From positions 4,988-12,991 of the forward strand of contig PMHC01000051.1 of NCBI GenBank assembly GCA_003156495.1: DNA of 8,004 nucleotides. The letters run 5' to 3'. The stretch comes from Acidobacteriaceae bacterium. GTDB taxonomy: Bacteria > Acidobacteriota > Terriglobia > Terriglobales > Acidobacteriaceae. This document shows, one piece after another, positions 6,632 through 8,004 of the stretch (the stretch's first letter is position 1; each line of letters opens with the position of its first letter). Under the pieces are notes generated by a model. The model made no database searches and was not told where the DNA came from. It worked only from the letters and a program-made list of their open reading frames with translations. The position numbers were made by a program, and so were the translations under genes.

Positions 6632-6671
6632 TACACTGGCAATTGCCGATTTCGCAGGCATGAATCCATGC
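6632..6671 (+). promoter_or_regulatory. Palindromes in the leader of the OPT transporter gene
   Basis: TACACT at 6632-6637 resembles a -10 box but has no convincing -35 at the usual distance. It is followed directly by the perfect 10-base palindrome GGCAATTGCC (6638-6647). A second inverted repeat, GCATG-AATC-CATGC, spans 6658-6671. Together they look like a promoter with operator sites in front of the transporter. No known binding consensus was recognised. Confidence 0.3.
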
Positions 6672-6697
6672 GTGCCGCGAAGGGAGACCCTCTTTCG

Positions 6698-8004
6698 ATG
6701 AGCGAAGACGAAAACAAATCCCTTCCTGAAAATGCCTATCGCCCGCTGTGCTCTGGCGAATCCTATCGGCCGATTGTGCCCACCGATGCCCGCGTTCCAG
6801 AAACGACCGCGCGCGCCATCCTCTGGGGTGTTCTTTTTTGCGCTCTCTTTTCCGTCGCCTCGGCCTATTCGGCGCTAAAGGTCGGCCAGGGCATGGAAGC
6901 CGCGATTCCCATCTCGATTCTCACCATCGGCTTGGCGCGGCTCTACAAGCGTCGCTCCACGCTACTGGAAAATGTCATCACGACTGGCATCGGCGGCGCT
7001 TCGGCCAGCGTCGTTGCCGGCGCGGTTTTCACTTTGCCGGCCCTCTACATCCTGCATCTCGATCCGCACCCGGCACAGACCATCTTCATCTGTCTGGCTG
7101 GCGGCTGCCTCGGCGTTCTTTTCCTGATTCCGCTACGCCGTTACTTCGTGCGCGAGATGCACGGCCAATTGCCTTTCCCCGAGGCTACGGCTATCACCGA
7201 AGTTCTCGTCACTGGAGAAAAAGGCGGCACGCAGGCCCGCTTGCTGCTTGAAGCCACCGGTATCGCCGCCGTCTACGATTTCTTCGTTACCACCTTTCAC
7301 GTCTGGAAGGAGTATCTCGACTTCCAGTTCATTCCGGTGGTTCACACGCTAGCCGACCGCGGCCGCGCTGTCTTCGGTTTCGATGCCATTGCTTTTATCC
7401 TCGGACTCGGCTATGTGATGGGTCTGTCGAGCGCCATCGTCTTCTGCGCCGGCGGCGTCTTTTCCAACTTCGTTTTAACGCCGCTGATCTGGTTTACCGG
7501 CAGCCACATAAGCACGGCAATCTATCCGGGCGTGACGCCAATCTCTCAGATGTCGGCTCTGGAAATCTATCGCAACTACGTGCGCTTCATCGGCGTTGGC
7601 GCTATTGCTACGGCGGGAATCGTCGGCGTGCTCAAGTCGCTGCGCGTGATTGCCGGTTCATTCGGCATTGCGCTGCACGCCTTCCGCCACGGCGAAGCGC
7701 CGCAAACCGATCGCACCGATCGCGACATTCCCATCTTCTCGATTCTGCTTGGTGTCGTCATCAGCGCGCTGGCATTGGCGATCTTCTTCGGTCGCTTTCA
7801 GGTTTCCTGGGCTGCCCTCGTTATCGGTTTGGCGCTCACGCTCGTCTTCTCCTTCTTCTTTACCTCGGTGGCCGCCAACGCTATCGCCACTACGGCCAAC
7901 AATCCGGCCTCCGGCATGACCATGCTGACGATCATCATCTCCGCAGTGGTGCTGCTGAGCTTTGGATTGTCCGGAGACACGGGGATGTTCTTCGTGATGG
8001 CCAT
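6698..8004 (+). CDS. OPT-family oligopeptide transporter, 3' partial
   Basis: The gene starts at ATG 6698 and stays open to the right edge, giving 435 complete codons; bacterial OPT proteins are usually 600 residues or more. AAGGGAG ends 11 bases before this ATG. An in-frame ATG at 6668 is a weaker alternative. After a hydrophilic N-terminus (about 35 residues) come several hydrophobic segments, for example AILWGVLFCALFSVASAYSA, TIFICLAGGCLGVLFLIPL, AIAFILGLGYVMGLSSAIVF and IPIFSILLGVVISALALAIF. Characteristic OPT stretches are YSALKVGQGMEAAIPISIL, MHGQLPFPEATAITEVL, GLGYVMGLSSAIVF and TSVAANAIATTANNPASGMT. OPT proteins are proton-coupled importers of small peptides or, in the YSL branch, metal chelates. 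Here uptake of peptides released from peptidoglycan is plausible from the neighbours only. Its codons favour C at the third position more than the upstream genes do, and a probable terminator separates it from them, so it may be a separate unit. Confidence 0.88.
   Translation, partial: MSEDENKSLPENAYRPLCSGESYRPIVPTDARVPETTARAILWGVLFCALFSVASAYSALKVGQGMEAAIPISILTIGLARLYKRRSTLLENVITTGIGGASASVVAGAVFTLPALYILHLDPHPAQTIFICLAGGCLGVLFLIPLRRYFVREMHGQLPFPEATAITEVLVTGEKGGTQARLLLEATGIAAVYDFFVTTFHVWKEYLDFQFIPVVHTLADRGRAVFGFDAIAFILGLGYVMGLSSAIVFCAGGVFSNFVLTPLIWFTGSHISTAIYPGVTPISQMSALEIYRNYVRFIGVGAIATAGIVGVLKSLRVIAGSFGIALHAFRHGEAPQTDRTDRDIPIFSILLGVVISALALAIFFGRFQVSWAALVIGLALTLVFSFFFTSVAANAIATTANNPASGMTMLTIIISAVVLLSFGLSGDTGMFFVMA

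Noticed and set aside
6748..7251. 167-codon reading frame on the plus strand
   Set aside because: It is a frame-shifted shadow of the OPT transporter; the OPT frame has clear family motifs and membrane segments.
6698..8004. Recent horizontal transfer of the OPT gene because of its C-ending codons and pyrimidine-rich strand
   Set aside because: Membrane proteins use many T-second codons and this skews composition; no mobile element, tRNA or repeat borders the gene.

Overview
The window comes from a Gram-negative-type bacterium of medium-high G+C content. The gene families and exported enzymes fit an Acidobacteriota member best. That placement is inferred from gene content only, because no rRNA or other marker gene is present. 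All six genes lie on the + strand. The first is cut by the left edge and the last by the right edge.

Bases 1-5642 hold a compact run of four genes that reads as a peptidoglycan-fragment dismantling line. In order they are: (1) a fusion of a serine-beta-lactamase-fold domain (AmiE/YbbE-like) with a NamZ/DUF1343 exo-N-acetylmuramidase; (2) a two-domain GH3 beta-N-acetylglucosaminidase (NagZ/YbbD-like); (3) an SH3b-NlpC/P60 endopeptidase (YkfC-like); (4) an enolase-superfamily dipeptide epimerase (YkfB-like, L-Ala-D/L-Glu). Genes 3 and 4 overlap by an ATGA. The three complete proteins each carry an export signal, and the epimerase has a twin-arginine signal. Most of the pathway therefore appears to work outside the cytoplasm. 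In Bacillus subtilis the equivalents sit in two separate loci (murQRP-amiE-nagZ-namZ and ykfABCD), so this window combines the two.

Bases 5643-6509 hold a 78-base spacer with small inverted repeats and then a GntR/HutC-type repressor with a UTRA effector domain. It is the obvious local candidate to control the cluster through a sugar-phosphate or muropeptide-derived ligand. A hairpin followed by a T-run (6536-6565) may end this transcription unit.

Bases 6566-8004 hold a leader with two short palindromes and then the first 435 codons of an OPT-family oligopeptide transporter. The transporter may take up the di- or tripeptides released by the upstream enzymes. That link rests on proximity only, because a probable terminator lies between them.

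No RNA genes, CRISPR arrays, insertion sequences or phage genes were seen. No gene-free stretch exceeds 300 bases.
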